Assembly (NCBI GenBank): GCA_017461225.1
Contig: JAFTYV010000058.1
Span: forward strand, 20,211 to 84,210
Length of the DNA stretch: 64,000 nucleotides
Direction: 5' to 3'
DNA from: Candidatus Methanomethylophilaceae archaeon
Lineage (GTDB): Archaea; Thermoplasmatota; Thermoplasmata; Methanomassiliicoccales; Methanomethylophilaceae
Shown here: one piece after another, positions 8,495-16,375 of the stretch
How the letters are laid out: every line of letters starts with the position of its first letter
How positions within the stretch are numbered: the stretch's first letter is position 1
Made by a program: the position numbers and the translations under genes
Notes under the pieces: generated by a model
Databases searched by the model: none
Told to the model about the DNA's origin: nothing
The model's input: only the letters and a program-made list of their open reading frames with translations

Positions 8495-9181
8495 TCATGC
8501 CCAGTACAGTGCGGGCATGAACCCTCCCATGAGGTACACGAGTTCCAGCGCGGCGGCACCCATCGCGCAGACCCATACGGCCTTGTTCCAGGTCAGGACC
8601 TTGGAACCGTCCAGTGGAGGGATGGGCAGCAGGTTGAACACCGCCAGGAACGCGTTGAGGTTCGCCAGCATTATGAAGACGAACACGAGGGGCGTGTGGT
8701 TGGTCGCGAAGCAGCCCGCTATGCCGATCCCGGCCAGGACTATGTTGACCACCGGTCCAGCGATGCTGACCCTCCCGTTGGTGCGTGCGTCCATGTTGCC
8801 GTGGATGTACACCGCCCCCGGCGCCGCGAACAGGAACCCGAGGAACGACATCACCAGGGACAGGACCAGTCCCATGGGGTACATGCGGTACTCGGACCAC
8901 AGCCCGGCACGCTGCGCGGTGAACTTGTGACCGAACTCGTGGAAGAGGAAGCTGACCACAACCAGGAGCGCGGAGAGTCCGAGGAGGCATGCGAACGCCG
9001 CCGTCTCCGAACCGGTCCTCCATCCGAGGTAGTCCATGACGGATCCCGAGCGGTAGATCAGCGCGAACGCTATCGCGAGCACGGCGACGGAGATCAGGAT
9101 GTCGCGCAACTCCAGTCTGCTGAACCTCGGTCTCCCGTATCCGGTGTTCACCCGGGTCAATCCATCGTCGAAACGGTCCAT
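8495..9181 (-). CDS. Site-2-protease-like membrane metalloprotease (M50)
   Basis: 228 residues with about six transmembrane helices. The zinc motif HEFGH lies in the third hydrophobic segment (near residue 86). The distal motif NLLPIPPLDG near residue 190 supplies the third zinc ligand (Asp), as in M50 proteases. The central segment AAPGAVYIHGNMDARTNGRVSIAGPVVNI is characteristic of this archaeal group. Such enzymes cleave substrates within the membrane; no PDZ domain is present and the substrate is unknown. The gene faces the PAPS-reductase-like gene, and the two starts (58 bp apart) seem to share one AT element. Confidence 0.88.
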   Translation of the reverse strand: MDRFDDGLTRVNTGYGRPRFSRLELRDILISVAVLAIAFALIYRSGSVMDYLGWRTGSETAAFACLLGLSALLVVVSFLFHEFGHKFTAQRAGLWSEYRMYPMGLVLSLVMSFLGFLFAAPGAVYIHGNMDARTNGRVSIAGPVVNIVLAGIGIAGCFATNHTPLVFVFIMLANLNAFLAVFNLLPIPPLDGSKVLTWNKAVWVCAMGAAALELVYLMGGFMPALYWA

Positions 9182-9202
9182 GCCCTTTGTTAGATGCTCA
9201 TG

Positions 9203-9212
9203 GATTATAAAG
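9203..9212. promoter_or_regulatory. Shared TATA element of two divergent genes
   Basis: The near-palindromic element GATTATAAAG sits about 26 nt from the minus-strand start at 9181 and 32 nt from the plus-strand start at 9240. Either strand offers a TATA-like sequence at a spacing compatible with leaderless transcription, and no second AT element lies between the genes. Confidence 0.5.
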
Positions 9213-9239
9213 ATGGAGTCCGTTGGTGCGGGCGATCCA

Positions 9240-11168
9240 ATGGTTCAGAGGAACATCGCTCATGGGAAGGAGATCCGCAGGTGGTGCGACACGTGCGGGA
9301 CGCTGCTGTTGGGTGAATCGTGTTCGGAATGCGGTTCGCCGGGCAGGGAGTTCGAGATCAACAGTCCCGGCGACATAAGACCGTGCATGGGCGACAGCAT
9401 CGGGATGGTCACAGGACTCTTCAGGGAGGCCTTCGGCACATCCTCCCCCTTGGACGGCAAGGCGCTGTTCCTCAACAAGGTCGCGGGAGAGGACCGCACG
9501 GACGAGATCGTCGCACACGGTGCCGTCCTGGGGATCGTGCGCTTCGACATGAGGTCGGACCGCATGGTCCTGGAGATCAGGCAGCCCGGTGCGGACCTCT
9601 TCGCCGACGTGGCCGTGAAGAACACGATCATGTTCGGCCGCATGTCGGGTCACCTCAAGGGGAAGACGATCCCGGGCGAGAACATCGCCGATGTCAGGGG
9701 CGAGTTCTCCGCTGGCGACACGCTGATCATCCGCAAGGGTCAGAAGGTCGGCCCCGGAATCGCCCTCGCAGACAGCACGGACCTCCGCAGTGTGGAGCGC
9801 GCCGTGAAGATACGCGACCTCAACGCCCCGTCGGACCTCCCCAGGTCGCCCGATTCGGACCTGGGCGCGTTCGTCAGGTCGAACAGGGACCACGTCCGCC
9901 GCATAGGCAGGCGTGCGGTCCGCGAGATAAGGCGCTTCATGGACGAGGGCAATCCGAAGGGACTTCCGGTGACCGTCTCATTCTCCGGAGGCAAGGACTC
10001 CCTGGCCGCATACGCACTCGCGAGGGAGGCCGTGGGGTCCCCGGATCTCCTGTACATAGACACGGGTCTGGAGTTCCCCGAGACCGTGGAGTACGTGCGC
10101 AGGTTCGCCGAGTCGCACGGGAACAGGCTGCATGTGGCCGAGGCGGGCGATGCGTTCTGGCAGAACGTCGGGACGTTCGGCCCTCCGGCCAAGGACTTCA
10201 GGTGGTGCTGCAAGGTGTGCAAGCTCGGCCCGATGACCGATATGATCTCGCGCAGGTTCCCGAAGGGAACCGTCACCGTGGAGGGGAACCGCTGGCTCGA
10301 ATCCTACGCCCGTTCCGGCATAGGCTTCGTGACGAAGAACCCGTTCGTACCCAACCAGGTGAACCTGAATCCGATCAGGTCGTGGTGCGCCGCGGACGTG
10401 TGGGCATACATACTGTACCACGGGCTGGAGTACAACCCCCTGTACGATCTCGATTTCGAGAGGATAGGGTGCTACCTGTGCCCGTCGTGCCTGTCGAGCG
10501 AGTGGCGCAACACAGGACGTCTGCATCCGGACCTGTACGCCCGCTGGGAGGAGCATCTGCACGCATACGCCGCGGACCGCGGACTGCCGCCGGAGTTCGT
10601 CGACATGGGTTTCTGGAGGTGGAAGGTCCTGCCTCCGAAGATGGTGCAGCTGTCCGAGGGTCTGGACCTGTGCATGACCCCGCGCGACGTCCACGGCCCG
10701 TCCATGGACGTGCTGAAGGGGGCGTCCCCGTGCACGGCCGGAGGCTACTCCATGGAGGCGGTGGTCAGCGTCCAGAGGAACAGGGACTTCTCGTATGTGG
10801 AGGATGCCCTCCGCACGGTCGGGGATGCGAAGTACTCCCCGGATTACGAGATCGCGCTCCTGAGGACCCCCGTCGGCCGTGCGAAGCTCTTCGGAGGGGG
10901 ACAGGTGTCCGTGACGGCGCAGGACCAGAAGGGTGCCAGACTGGTGTTCGAGAAGGCGGTGAAGGCACTCATCCGCGCGGAGATGTGCACGGAATGCGGC
11001 ATATGCGTCAAGAGGTGCCAGAGGAAGGCCGTACGCATCGCAGGGGGTATGCGCGTCGATCCCGATCGCTGCAACTCGTGCGGCAGGTGCATCCAGTCCT
11101 GCATGGTCGTCCACTACTACGACAAGCTGATGGAGTCGGTTCCCGGGGGCGTCCCTCGCAAGGATTAA
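9240..11168 (+). CDS. PAPS reductase-like ATP-pyrophosphatase fused to zinc ribbon, PUA and 2[4Fe-4S] domains
   Basis: 642 residues. In order: an N-terminal zinc ribbon (CDTC near residue 14, CSEC near 25), an uncharacterised alpha/beta part, and a PUA-like RNA-binding segment around residues 140-180 (NIADVRGEFSAGDTLIIR). A PAPS-reductase/N-type ATP-PPase domain follows with SGGKDSLAAY near 246 and CCKVCK near 325. A C-terminal bacterial-ferredoxin domain has two CxxCxxCxxxC motifs near 582 and 610. Known members sit in methanogen genomes annotated as phosphoadenosine phosphosulfate reductases, but the PUA and ferredoxin parts point to sulfur transfer or RNA thiolation rather than sulfate assimilation (inference). 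Start at 9240 is chosen for its TATA spacing; upstream in-frame codons overlap the promoter. Confidence 0.85.
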   Translation: MVQRNIAHGKEIRRWCDTCGTLLLGESCSECGSPGREFEINSPGDIRPCMGDSIGMVTGLFREAFGTSSPLDGKALFLNKVAGEDRTDEIVAHGAVLGIVRFDMRSDRMVLEIRQPGADLFADVAVKNTIMFGRMSGHLKGKTIPGENIADVRGEFSAGDTLIIRKGQKVGPGIALADSTDLRSVERAVKIRDLNAPSDLPRSPDSDLGAFVRSNRDHVRRIGRRAVREIRRFMDEGNPKGLPVTVSFSGGKDSLAAYALAREAVGSPDLLYIDTGLEFPETVEYVRRFAESHGNRLHVAEAGDAFWQNVGTFGPPAKDFRWCCKVCKLGPMTDMISRRFPKGTVTVEGNRWLESYARSGIGFVTKNPFVPNQVNLNPIRSWCAADVWAYILYHGLEYNPLYDLDFERIGCYLCPSCLSSEWRNTGRLHPDLYARWEEHLHAYAADRGLPPEFVDMGFWRWKVLPPKMVQLSEGLDLCMTPRDVHGPSMDVLKGASPCTAGGYSMEAVVSVQRNRDFSYVEDALRTVGDAKYSPDYEIALLRTPVGRAKLFGGGQVSVTAQDQKGARLVFEKAVKALIRAEMCTECGICVKRCQRKAVRIAGGMRVDPDRCNSCGRCIQSCMVVHYYDKLMESVPGGVPRKD

Positions 11169-11192
11169 TAGACCACAGTCGATCCCCCGTGC

Positions 11193-11918
11193 ATGGATAT
11201 CCTCTTCGGATTGGCGATGGTCCTGGGAATAGGGCCCGCACTCGCACTCATGTACGTGGTCGTGAGGAAGTACACCTTCCCCCGTGTGGAGCAACCCTTC
11301 TTCAGCGACCCCACGTTCTTCGGACTGTTCATGGTCGGTCTGGTCATAGGATCGGTCGAGTTCTTCGCCATGTCCATGCTGAGGCTGTCCAGCAACATGA
11401 TCCTCATGGTGCTTCTGTCGGTCATCCAGATGATGGCGTTCCTCCTGGTGATGAACCTCAGGAGGTTCCGCGGCAAGTCCGATTCCGTGTTCTACGGGTA
11501 CGGTCTCGGTCTGGGGACATCCAGCGGTCTCGCGACGGGGATATGCTTCACGACGACCAGCGTCATCTCCCAGTCATCGGCCTTCGATGCGTCCGTGCTG
11601 GTGCTGGTGGTGATCTCCGTGTCCCTAACGATGATACTCGGTGCCTGCGGGACCAACGTCGGGGAGGGTATCGCGAGGAACAGGCCCACGGAGTACCTCC
11701 TCCAGGGGCTCCTGCCCCTTGTCGCGTACAACATGGTCCTGACGGTCCTGTTCTCCGATGCATCCGCGGTCGGCGACATCGTCTACTACGCATCCGCGGC
11801 CGTGGTCATGCTGCTGTCCGCTGCGTACTTCTACTACAGCATGTACGTCAGACTGCCCGGTGTGGTCAGGGACGTGCTGAGGATGGAGGGCAAGAGGCGC
11901 GACGACATCCCGCGTTGA
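11193..11918 (+). CDS. Polytopic membrane protein of unknown function
   Basis: 241 residues with about seven transmembrane helices, beginning almost at the N terminus (ILFGLAMVLGIGPALALMYVVV) and ending with a short basic cytoplasmic tail. A Gly/Ser-rich loop-helix (YGYGLGLGTSSGLATGI, about residues 102-118) is the most distinctive stretch. The topology recalls PrsW-like membrane proteins, but I do not see the expected Glu-Glu catalytic motif, so no function is assigned. A TATA-like element at 11162-11170 overlaps the stop codon of the preceding gene and sits about 30 nt before the ATG, so the gene may have its own leaderless transcript. It converges with the zinc-ribbon gene. Confidence 0.55.
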   Translation: MDILFGLAMVLGIGPALALMYVVVRKYTFPRVEQPFFSDPTFFGLFMVGLVIGSVEFFAMSMLRLSSNMILMVLLSVIQMMAFLLVMNLRRFRGKSDSVFYGYGLGLGTSSGLATGICFTTTSVISQSSAFDASVLVLVVISVSLTMILGACGTNVGEGIARNRPTEYLLQGLLPLVAYNMVLTVLFSDASAVGDIVYYASAAVVMLLSAAYFYYSMYVRLPGVVRDVLRMEGKRRDDIPR

Positions 11919-11922
11919 GTCG

Positions 11923-12357
11923 TCAGGCCCTGTACACGCCGGGACGCACTTCCGCCACGATGCAACGGTCGAGCATGGCCTCCAACAGCTTCTCGGCGTT
12001 CCTCTCGTCGATCTCGCGCACATCCTCCAGGGTGAACGTACCCTTGATCGAGGTCAACCCCTCCGCCAGTATCTCCATGCGTTCCTCCAGGTCGCGGCTG
12101 TGCTCGTACCTGTACACCATCGTGGAGTACGGGTCCGCATGCGAGATCCTGCGTCTTTTCTCCGACGTGTCGGGTGCAGTGAAGCCGGTCGCCTGGTCGA
12201 GGGCCGCCCGGACAGTCTCCTGATCCGCCGATTCGAAGTAGAACACCAGGTTCCTGGTCTTCTCCCTCGCGCCGCAGTACGGGCAGGAGGACGTCGCTTG
12301 GGACTTGTCCGCGATGCGCGGACGTCTGCAGACGCCGCAGAGGGCGAGGCCGTACAG
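11923..12357 (-). CDS. Zinc-ribbon protein with C-terminal helical domain; start codon non-ATG
   Basis: Downstream of the arginine decarboxylase stop the frame is open and encodes a two-CxxC zinc ribbon (LCGVC near residue 7, SCPYC near 26). The product continues through EKTRNLVFYFESADQETVR to a helical C terminus, about 144 residues in all. This resembles the archaeal DUF5817/DUF1922-type layout of an N-terminal zinc ribbon followed by a conserved helical region. The first ATG/GTG/TTG in frame is GTG at 12246, which would delete the ribbon. The only plausible upstream initiator is CTG at 12355-12357, five bases after the decarboxylase stop, so translation may be coupled. The function is unknown; DNA binding is possible. 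Confidence 0.55.
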   Translation of the reverse strand: MYGLALCGVCRRPRIADKSQATSSCPYCGAREKTRNLVFYFESADQETVRAALDQATGFTAPDTSEKRRRISHADPYSTMVYRYEHSRDLEERMEILAEGLTSIKGTFTLEDVREIDERNAEKLLEAMLDRCIVAEVRPGVYRA

Positions 12358-12361
12358 ACGA

Positions 12362-12835
12362 TCACCTGTACTCGGTGAAGACCAGGGCGGCGATGCAGCA
12401 TCCGTAGTGGTCCATGGGGATCTGTAGCTCCTCTGTGACGAAGTTGATCTCCTCGAACTCCACCCCGCGGATGCGCGACATCTCGTCCATCTTCCACTTG
12501 AGGATCTCCTTGAGGGACTCCGCGGAGCCGTGCATGTGGCCTTCGGCGACGTAGCCCCCCTTGCCGTCCTTCCTGTAGGTGTATGCGATCCCTGCGGAGA
12601 TCGTCTCTCCCTCGCATCCCCTCATCTGTGCGAGGACGCAGTGGGTGACGGCACCCATGGGCATCTCGCAGATGTCGATGCACTCGGCTCCGACGGGTAT
12701 GACGGACGACACGGAGACCAGGTTCTGCTCTCCGATCCCGGCGGTGATCAGTGCCCTGTCGAACGCGTTGAGGTCCGAGACGGTGCTTACTGCGGAGCTG
12801 TGCGTTATGAAGAACTTGGAGGGGACGAGGTTCAT
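12362..12835 (-). CDS. pdaD: Pyruvoyl-dependent arginine decarboxylase
   Basis: 157-residue proenzyme that cleaves itself to create an N-terminal pyruvoyl group, then decarboxylates arginine to agmatine. Agmatine feeds polyamines and, in archaea, agmatidine modification of tRNA-Ile2. The self-processing site is visible as VSSVIPVGAE, with cleavage expected between Ser43 and Ser44. The C-terminal part (WKMDEMSRIRGVEFEE and following) matches the family, and the length is normal. The zinc-ribbon gene follows within a few bases on the same strand. Confidence 0.92.
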   Translation of the reverse strand: MNLVPSKFFITHSSAVSTVSDLNAFDRALITAGIGEQNLVSVSSVIPVGAECIDICEMPMGAVTHCVLAQMRGCEGETISAGIAYTYRKDGKGGYVAEGHMHGSAESLKEILKWKMDEMSRIRGVEFEEINFVTEELQIPMDHYGCCIAALVFTEYR

Positions 12836-12875
12836 GTCCCGTCCATGCCGACGTTCCTTTAATTACTATCGACGT

Positions 12876-13598
12876 TCAGCCGTAGTACTGGGCCTCCGAC
12901 CCCCTGTTGAGGGCCTCCTGCTCGTCGATCCTCCTCTGGATCTCGTCGGCCTCCGCCAGAAGTGGTTTCGTGTCCACCCTGAAGCCGGGGACTATCTTGT
13001 TGACCGGTGACATGAACATTATGGCGGATCCCGGGTCGGGCACCGCCTGGTTGGCGGGGCACATGAGCGACAGGACGGTCATGCCCGCGGACGGTCCGTC
13101 GTACAGGAGGATCCCCGTGATGCCGCGGACCATGCCGTTGTCCATGACCTTCAGCTTGGTCTTCCTCAGGAGGCTCCTGGCCCTGGGGCCGGATCCGAAG
13201 GCGACCATCTCGTCCTCGTCCGTGAAGCGGGGGACCCCCTCGAGGCATATGACCTCCTCGCAACCGAGGCCCCTGAGGTAGTCCAGGATGGCATGTGCCA
13301 GATCGTAGCAGCACTCCGGCTTGGGGGTGTACTCGGACATGCAGACGACGACGTCGCGCCCGGTCTTCCCGGTCCCCTTGCGTCCGAAGAACCTGACCGG
13401 CGGGAGGGCCATCCCGTTCCCGATGAGGCAGTACGGCGGCATGTCCGCCGACGACATCCCGGCGATGGGGGTCATCTCGAGCTGCGTTATGTAGAAGTTC
13501 GCTGCGATGGAGCTGACGAGTCCAGCGGTCGGGAACCCTATGACGGCGACAGGCCTGTCGAGTTCCAGGTCCGTGTACTTCGTAGTCTTCACCTTCAT
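12876..13598 (-). CDS. PAC2 family protein (proteasome-assembly-chaperone-like)
   Basis: 240 residues of the PAC2/DUF75 fold (purine-nucleoside-phosphorylase-like Rossmann architecture). Characteristic stretches are VIGFPTAGLVSSIAANFYI at the N terminus, VVVCMSEYTPKPE in the middle, LEGVPRF, and the C-terminal coiled segment EADEIQRRIDEQEALNRG. Archaeal PAC2 members are related to the PAC1-PAC2 proteasome assembly chaperones, though a chaperone role is not shown for this clade. ATG 13598 is preferred over the upstream ATG at 13637 because the latter would place the promoter-like AT element inside the coding region. It is divergent from the M16 peptidase gene. Confidence 0.85.
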   Translation of the reverse strand: MKVKTTKYTDLELDRPVAVIGFPTAGLVSSIAANFYITQLEMTPIAGMSSADMPPYCLIGNGMALPPVRFFGRKGTGKTGRDVVVCMSEYTPKPECCYDLAHAILDYLRGLGCEEVICLEGVPRFTDEDEMVAFGSGPRARSLLRKTKLKVMDNGMVRGITGILLYDGPSAGMTVLSLMCPANQAVPDPGSAIMFMSPVNKIVPGFRVDTKPLLAEADEIQRRIDEQEALNRGSEAQYYG

Positions 13599-13615
13599 GG
13601 ACGGGTGATTGCCAT

Positions 13616-13628
13616 TAGGATAATAAGG
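13616..13628. promoter_or_regulatory. AT element shared by divergent PAC2 and M16 genes
   Basis: GGATAATAAGG lies midway between start codons at 13598 (minus) and 13651 (plus), only 52 bp apart. It offers a TATA-like sequence to both strands at roughly 24-30 nt. Confidence 0.45.
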
Positions 13629-13650
13629 GGTTTCCATCTACGGTCGGTCC

Positions 13651-14925
13651 ATGAGCGGTCACACCATCTCGGTATCGAGGACATCCGGGGGCATCCCGGT
13701 AGTTGTTGAACAGATTCCAGACAGTCAGAGCGTCGGATACATGATCGCCGTCGCCACCGGGTCCAGGGACGAGACCGAGGACGTCCTGGGTATCTCGCAC
13801 CTCCTGGAGCACACCGTATTCAGGGAGACCGGGACGAGGGACTCGTACCAGATGGCCAAGGAGATGGAGGGTGCCGGTGGCGAGATGAACGCCTTCACCG
13901 GGAGGGAGATGACCGCGTTCTACGGGATAACGATCCGCGAGACCGCCGATGTGGCCAGGGAGCTCGTCGGGGACATCGTGGCAAATCCGCTCATAAACGA
14001 GAAGGGCACCGAGCTCGAGAAGAAGATAGTCCTCCAGGAGCTCAGCATGATCCGCAACGAACCCGACACATACATCCACGACCTCTTCGAATCCACCCTG
14101 TGGAGGGGGCACAAGCTGTCCCAGGACGAGGGCGGGGACGAGGACCTCGTGAGGGGCATGACCGCGGCCGACCTCAGGGGTTACTACGAGGAGAAGTACA
14201 GGGTGCCCAACCTGGCCGTGTACGCCGCCGGTTCCGCCAACATCGAGGAGACCGTCGCGTGGGCGGAGGAGACCCTGGACGGGATGTCCGGAGGCCAGAG
14301 GAACATCAGGTCCGCCCCCGGGACCCCCGTCTCCGAGTACCGTTTCGTCAAGGGCGATGCGGAGCACTGCCATGTAGCCATGGGATTCCCCTCCTACGGT
14401 GCGTCCCATCCCGACCGCATGGCCGTGTCGATGCTCAGCGCGGTCCTCGGGTCCGGGACGAGCTCCCGCCTGTTCCAGGCCGTCAGGGAGCAGAAGGCAC
14501 TCGTGTACTCCGTCTACACCACCGTCGCCCAGTGCAGCGACGCCAGCTCGATGACCACGTACATGTCCTGCACGGACGACAACGTGATCGAGGCGATGGA
14601 GACGACCGCGGGCGTGTTCGCGGGCCTCCTGGAGAACGGCCTCGAGGACGGCGAGCTGGAACGCGCCAAGAGGCTCATCAAGGGTGCGAACGTGAGGTCC
14701 ATGGAGTCCACGGAGCACAGGCTCTACAGGCTCGGTGTGAACCACATGCTCAACGGGAGCACGGAGTCCCTCGAGGAGCGCCTTGCCCGGATCGACGCCG
14801 TCACCGAGGACGACGTCATGCGCGTCGCGGGGGACATCCTCCGCGGAGACCGCCTCAACACCGTGGTCCTGGGCAAGGGCAACCGCAGGATCAGGAACTA
14901 CGATCCGGCGGCGCTCGCTCTCTGA
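13651..14925 (+). CDS. M16 family zinc peptidase (processing-peptidase-like)
   Basis: 424 residues, the size of a single-chain M16B peptidase. The inverted zinc motif HLLEH (HxxEH) is near residue 50, with the downstream Glu in IVLQELSMIRNEPD completing the zinc site about 76 residues later. The C-terminal half is the inactive pseudo-symmetric repeat (FVKGDAEHCHVAMGFPSYG onwards). M16B enzymes resemble the mitochondrial processing peptidase subunits; the archaeal substrate is unknown. No second, inactive subunit gene is adjacent, so it may act as a homodimer. Its last 35 bases overlap the end of the convergent hydrogenase protease gene. Confidence 0.9.
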   Translation: MSGHTISVSRTSGGIPVVVEQIPDSQSVGYMIAVATGSRDETEDVLGISHLLEHTVFRETGTRDSYQMAKEMEGAGGEMNAFTGREMTAFYGITIRETADVARELVGDIVANPLINEKGTELEKKIVLQELSMIRNEPDTYIHDLFESTLWRGHKLSQDEGGDEDLVRGMTAADLRGYYEEKYRVPNLAVYAAGSANIEETVAWAEETLDGMSGGQRNIRSAPGTPVSEYRFVKGDAEHCHVAMGFPSYGASHPDRMAVSMLSAVLGSGTSSRLFQAVREQKALVYSVYTTVAQCSDASSMTTYMSCTDDNVIEAMETTAGVFAGLLENGLEDGELERAKRLIKGANVRSMESTEHRLYRLGVNHMLNGSTESLEERLARIDAVTEDDVMRVAGDILRGDRLNTVVLGKGNRRIRNYDPAALAL

Positions 14926-15397
14926 AACCGGATATGATGTGGAGGACCGCGTTGCACGCGCTCTCCACGGACACCTCCACCGCGGGGGTCATGGTCTCGG
15001 TGACGGTCATGATGTCCTCCACCTCCACCGCCACGAACATGACCTCACGGGGCATGATGTCCGGGTCCATCTGACGACCGATCTTCATCGCGGTGGGGAG
15101 GTTCACGTCGTGTGTGGACGCCTCCGTCACCGTGCTGTCGAAGTCCGCCTCCCTGAATATCATCACCGTGCCCGGTTCGTACTGCGAGGTCTGTATCGCA
15201 TCGGCTATCACGGCGTAGTCGTACCCGTGGATGACCGGGAGGATGTCCAGTCCGCCGATAGCCTCCTGGAAGCAGTCCACGTCCGGGAGTCCCATCGACT
15301 CTATCCTCTCCGAAATCCTGAGTCCGACCGCATCGTCACACATAATGGGGCTGCCGAGGCCCACAACCGCGATCCTGCATCCCTGGTTGCCTGTCAT
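14891..15397 (-). CDS. [NiFe]-hydrogenase maturation endopeptidase
   Basis: 168 residues of the HyaD/HycI/FrhD family, which removes the C-terminal extension of the hydrogenase large subunit after nickel insertion. Seen: the GLGSPIMCDDAVGL motif at residues 13-26, containing the nickel-sensing acidic residue, a second Asp in IADAIQ, and the STHDVNLP motif supplying the conserved His. The C-terminal tail is longer than usual. In Methanomassiliicoccales the expected client is the MvhA subunit of the Mvh-Hdr complex (inference); hdrCB lies just beyond the next gene. A TATA-like stretch at 15419-15426 precedes the start. Confidence 0.87.
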   Translation of the reverse strand: MTGNQGCRIAVVGLGSPIMCDDAVGLRISERIESMGLPDVDCFQEAIGGLDILPVIHGYDYAVIADAIQTSQYEPGTVMIFREADFDSTVTEASTHDVNLPTAMKIGRQMDPDIMPREVMFVAVEVEDIMTVTETMTPAVEVSVESACNAVLHIISGFRERAPPDRSS

Positions 15398-15478
15398 CGG
15401 ACCCCGTAGCGCGTCGGGGGTTATTTACCCCGCAGTCCGACGGGATGTATTATCAACGCGTAGGTCCGTCGGAGTGCC

Positions 15479-16279
15479 GTGGAAATATCCGTTCAGAGTT
15501 CCCAGACCATCAACGGCAAGACGGTGACCAGCCGTCAGCTGGAGGCCCTGCTGGCGGTGCAGGACACGGGCAGTCAGACCGCGGCCGCACGCAGACTCGG
15601 CATATCCGTGCCCGTCCTCCACAAGTACCTGGCGGCGGTGGAGTCCGCCGCAGGGGCGCCCGTGGTCCACGCCACCCCCGCCGGCACGACGCTCACCCCG
15701 GAGGGGACGGAGATAGCGGACCTGGCCCGCACCATGGCCTACCGCTGCGACACCGGGCGCGGGTTCACGGTGTGCTGCAGCCCCGTGACGGAGGACCTCA
15801 TGATGTCCGTGATCTCCTCGGTCAGGATCCCTGGGGCGAACCTGGTCGTGTCCAACGACGAGTACAACATCAGGATGATGAGGGAGGACCGCGCGGACCT
15901 CGCCATCATCGACGACCCCCTGTACCTCTTCGACGCCGAGGAGTTCGAGATGGAGGAGATAGGGTACATGGGGATGGTCTTCGTGGACAACGGCCCGACG
16001 TTCATACGCTACAAGTACGGGGCGCAGAGGGTCGCGTTCATGTTCCTGGATTCCGAGGACAGGCAGTACACGATAGACTCCGAGACCTTCTCATTGCCGG
16101 AGCTGCTCGGATCCAACAAGAGCTTCTTCATAGACGAGTTCATGCTGACGCGCAGGAACCTGCGTCTGAAGAGCGCTGTCGACCCCAAGATGCTGAGGCA
16201 TGCGATCACCGCGATATACCGCAGGAGGGACCGCAACGTGGAGAAGGTCATGCGCGCGGTCATGAAGAGGAACCTGTGA
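15479..16279 (+). CDS. LysR/ModE-type transcriptional regulator
   Basis: 266 residues. The N terminus is a LysR/ModE winged helix (TSRQLEALLAVQDTGSQTAA, then ARRLGISVPVLHKYLAAVE) followed by a wing containing GTTLTPEG. The C-terminal about 170 residues look like a small alpha/beta ligand-binding domain (ADLAIIDDPLYLFD, DSEDRQYTIDSE). The GTG start is 32 nt from a TATTAT box at 15447. It lies directly upstream of hdrCB in the same orientation, so a role in controlling heterodisulfide reductase or hydrogenase genes is possible but not shown. The ligand is unknown. Confidence 0.72.
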   Translation: MEISVQSSQTINGKTVTSRQLEALLAVQDTGSQTAAARRLGISVPVLHKYLAAVESAAGAPVVHATPAGTTLTPEGTEIADLARTMAYRCDTGRGFTVCCSPVTEDLMMSVISSVRIPGANLVVSNDEYNIRMMREDRADLAIIDDPLYLFDAEEFEMEEIGYMGMVFVDNGPTFIRYKYGAQRVAFMFLDSEDRQYTIDSETFSLPELLGSNKSFFIDEFMLTRRNLRLKSAVDPKMLRHAITAIYRRRDRNVEKVMRAVMKRNL

Positions 16280-16280
16280 G

Positions 16281-16349
16281 GGACCGCTGAAAACGGTATT
16301 ATCCAATCGGGTAACACCCTGCGGCCATCTACGGTCCCTATTAAATATG
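16281..16349 (+). promoter_or_regulatory. hdrCB promoter region with inverted repeat
   Basis: GGGACCG at 16281-16287 is inverted as CGGTCCC at 16335-16341, directly abutting the TATA-like CTATTAAATAT (16341-16349). The repeat could be an operator for the adjacent LysR-type regulator or part of the upstream gene's terminator. Confidence 0.4.
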
Positions 16350-16375
16350 GTAAGTGCGTGACAAGGCCGATTACT

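Noticed and set aside
9320..12223. A 967-codon open frame on the plus strand
   Set aside because: Composition is Arg/Gly/Pro-rich and it overlaps the conserved PAPS-reductase fusion in another frame; a product of GC-rich codon structure.
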